A stretch of DNA of 7,594 nt from Candidatus Methanocomedens sp. GTDB lineage: Archaea > Halobacteriota > Methanosarcinia > Methanosarcinales > Methanocomedenaceae. Position 1 is the stretch's first letter. Every line of letters starts with the position of its first letter. Position numbers and translations under genes: made by a program. The DNA is taken from NCBI GenBank assembly GCA_009649835.1, contig PYCK01000006.1, positions 1-7,594 of the forward strand, in the 5' to 3' direction. Below the pieces are notes generated by a model. That model was given only the letters and a program-made list of their open reading frames with translations, made no database searches and was not told the origin of the DNA. Positions 6,668 through 7,594 of the stretch are shown one piece after another.

Positions 6668-6790
6668 AACCGCAGATAAACGCAAATGAACGCAGATTTG
6701 CGGCATTGTACCTGCGTTACCTGAGCCCCTTCAGGCGTAGCAGGCACTCAACTCCGTAGGAGGTGAGTGTATCCGCGTTCATCGGCGGTT
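6668..6790. repeat. MITE/REP-like palindromic element with three stems
   Basis: The outer arms are imperfect inverted repeats. The left arm (6668-6697) starts AACCGC and contains ATGAACGC and GAT; the right arm (6771-6790), read on the other strand, is AACCGCCGATGAACGCGGAT. The left arm has an extra 10-bp unit (AGATAAACGC). Inside lie two hairpins. Stem 1: CCTGC (6711-6715) pairs with GCAGG (6740-6744) and CCTGA (6720-6724) with TCAGG (6731-6735), around a GCCCCT loop. Stem 2: CACTCAACTCC (6745-6755) pairs with GGAGGTGAGTG (6759-6769) at 10 of 11 positions around a GTA loop. No ORF or transposase is present. From memory, similar CGCAGATRAACGC-type sequences recur in many archaeal and bacterial genomes, which suggests a mobile, non-autonomous repeat; I see only one copy here and no clear target-site duplication. 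Confidence 0.75.
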
Positions 6791-6849
6791 AATATTTTTT
6801 TTGTGTTTTCAGAAATTTGGGAATTATTGTTTGGATTTTCTTTACAGGG

Positions 6850-7551
6850 TTATTGGCGCATCCAGTCATCCCAATCCTGGGCCTTGGAATCTAAAATGTT
6901 CACAATATCTTCCAAGAGTTCTGCTGGGATACCAACTACCAATTCATCATCTTTAAGACCTGCATTCTTAGCAGCTCCGTCACAGCCAATGGAAACATTT
7001 AATTCACCGGTTGTATAAGGCGAACCTGTAGCATCAGCACATGTTGACTGGATACCTGCAAAGTTTGCGGTCACCCGTCCACCGTGTCTATATATTACAG
7101 CATGAACGATACGTCTTGCAGCAAGTACATCTGTCATAACCACAATAACATCGGGTTGTGTCGGGGTGTTATCAAGCGGGGCAACTATGGTGTTGACTAT
7201 TGACCCGGGTGTGGGCCTGGGCATATTATCTACTACTCGCTTGGCAATGCCGAGGGATATTTCTTTACCAAGTTTATTATAATAAAGTGCCCCACTTGAG
7301 ATATTTTCAGGATAATCTCGAAGTCCAATGGCAGCCGCGCCCCCTTTACATGAGTGTTGTTCTTCGGCTGCTAATGTTATTGCATCATTGAACCTGGCAT
7401 TTTGTAACATTTGACAATATCTAACCGGTTCTTTAATTTCTTCCATTCCTTCAGGAATGTCTTCTTTTCTTGTTAAAAGCGAAACTGCGATTGGTTTTCC
7501 ATTTAACTTCAGGATATCTACTAATTTTCGTGACATTTCAGAATATTCCAT
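6850..7551 (-). CDS. DUF169 family protein, function unknown
   Basis: The 233-residue soluble protein fits the DUF169 family, common in methanogens and other anaerobes, whose role is not established. Visible features (numbered from the ATG) are GKPIAVSLL (18-26), PVRYCQML (42-49, C46), HSCKGGAAAIGL (66-77, C68), a central MPRPTPGSIV segment (110-119), the VIVVMTDVLAAR stretch (135-146), a STCADATG loop (169-176, C171) and SIGCDGAAK (187-195, C190). The four cysteines fall in glycine-rich or turn-like settings and could bind a metal or Fe-S cluster; that is inference. There is no signal peptide or membrane segment. The start is the ATG at 7551 because AGGTG (complement of 7561-7565) lies 9 nt upstream; a GTG at 7563 would overlap that site. 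The gene is complete, ends with TAA, and is probably transcribed alone. Its promoter is at or beyond the right edge of the window. Confidence 0.87.
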   Translation of the reverse strand: MEYSEMSRKLVDILKLNGKPIAVSLLTRKEDIPEGMEEIKEPVRYCQMLQNARFNDAITLAAEEQHSCKGGAAAIGLRDYPENISSGALYYNKLGKEISLGIAKRVVDNMPRPTPGSIVNTIVAPLDNTPTQPDVIVVMTDVLAARRIVHAVIYRHGGRVTANFAGIQSTCADATGSPYTTGELNVSIGCDGAAKNAGLKDDELVVGIPAELLEDIVNILDSKAQDWDDWMRQ

Positions 7552-7560
7552 ATTACTTAC

Positions 7561-7565
7561 CACCT
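7561..7565 (-). promoter_or_regulatory. Shine-Dalgarno of the DUF169 gene
   Basis: CACCT on the plus strand reads AGGTG on the coding strand, 9 nt before the ATG at 7551. It is the clearest ribosome-binding site in the window and argues against the in-frame GTG start at 7563, which lies inside it. Confidence 0.6.
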
Positions 7566-7594
7566 GTTTTCTAATGGATTTATTTGCATTAAAG

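Noticed and set aside
6668..6790. CRISPR array or tRNA-like cloverleaf
   Set aside because: Repeats are inverted, not regularly spaced direct repeats, and there is no anticodon arm, T-loop GTTC motif or acceptor stem of tRNA size.
6767..7018. Plus-strand open frame running from the repeat element into the DUF169 gene
   Set aside because: Starts inside a non-coding palindrome and then runs antisense to DUF169; no RBS-supported domain.

Overview
This 7.6-kb window looks like a chromosomal stretch of a euryarchaeon. The signs are a Tsr3-type rRNA aminocarboxypropyltransferase, a KaiC/RecA-like protein of archaeal type, a DUF169 protein, an archaeal-style site-2 protease, AT-rich TATA-like promoters and short Shine-Dalgarno sites. 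The moderate GC content and this gene set would fit Methanosarcinales or ANME-2/Methanoperedens-like lineages. That placement is inference from gene content, not from a marker gene.

Layout, left to right. (1) Positions 1-3038, plus strand: a tight cluster of a polytopic membrane protein of unknown family, a MoxR-type AAA+ ATPase, and a protein with a von Willebrand A-like fold whose metal-binding (MIDAS) residues are largely degraded. (2) Positions 3045-3401, minus strand: cutA, convergent with the VWA gene; the two stop codons lie inside one 12-bp palindrome. (3) Positions 3402-3481: a compact divergent promoter region. (4) Positions 3482-5185, plus strand: a membrane-embedded M50/site-2 zinc metalloprotease with two PDZ domains between its HExxH and LDGG motifs. 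(5) Positions 5298-6062, plus strand: a KaiC-like RecA-fold protein that has lost the Walker A lysine and the catalytic acidic pair, so it is probably a pseudo-ATPase. (6) Positions 6063-6575, minus strand: tsr3, directly abutting the KaiC-like gene (TGA|TCA). (7) Positions 6668-6790: a non-coding element of about 123 bp with terminal inverted repeats and two internal hairpins, MITE/REP-like. (8) Positions 6850-7551, minus strand: a DUF169 protein with four cysteines.

How the genes may work together. The membrane protein, MoxR ATPase and VWA protein are the clearest functional unit; MoxR ATPases typically act as chaperones with VWA partners, and here the first gene could supply the membrane site of action. 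The site-2 protease and the following pseudo-ATPase share a strand but are separated by an AT-rich gap, so co-transcription is uncertain. CutA, Tsr3 and DUF169 look like independent housekeeping or accessory genes. The most unusual items are the dead-looking KaiC-like protein, the membrane/MoxR/degenerate-VWA module, and the three-stem repeat element. No CRISPR array, tRNA, rRNA or transposase gene was seen.
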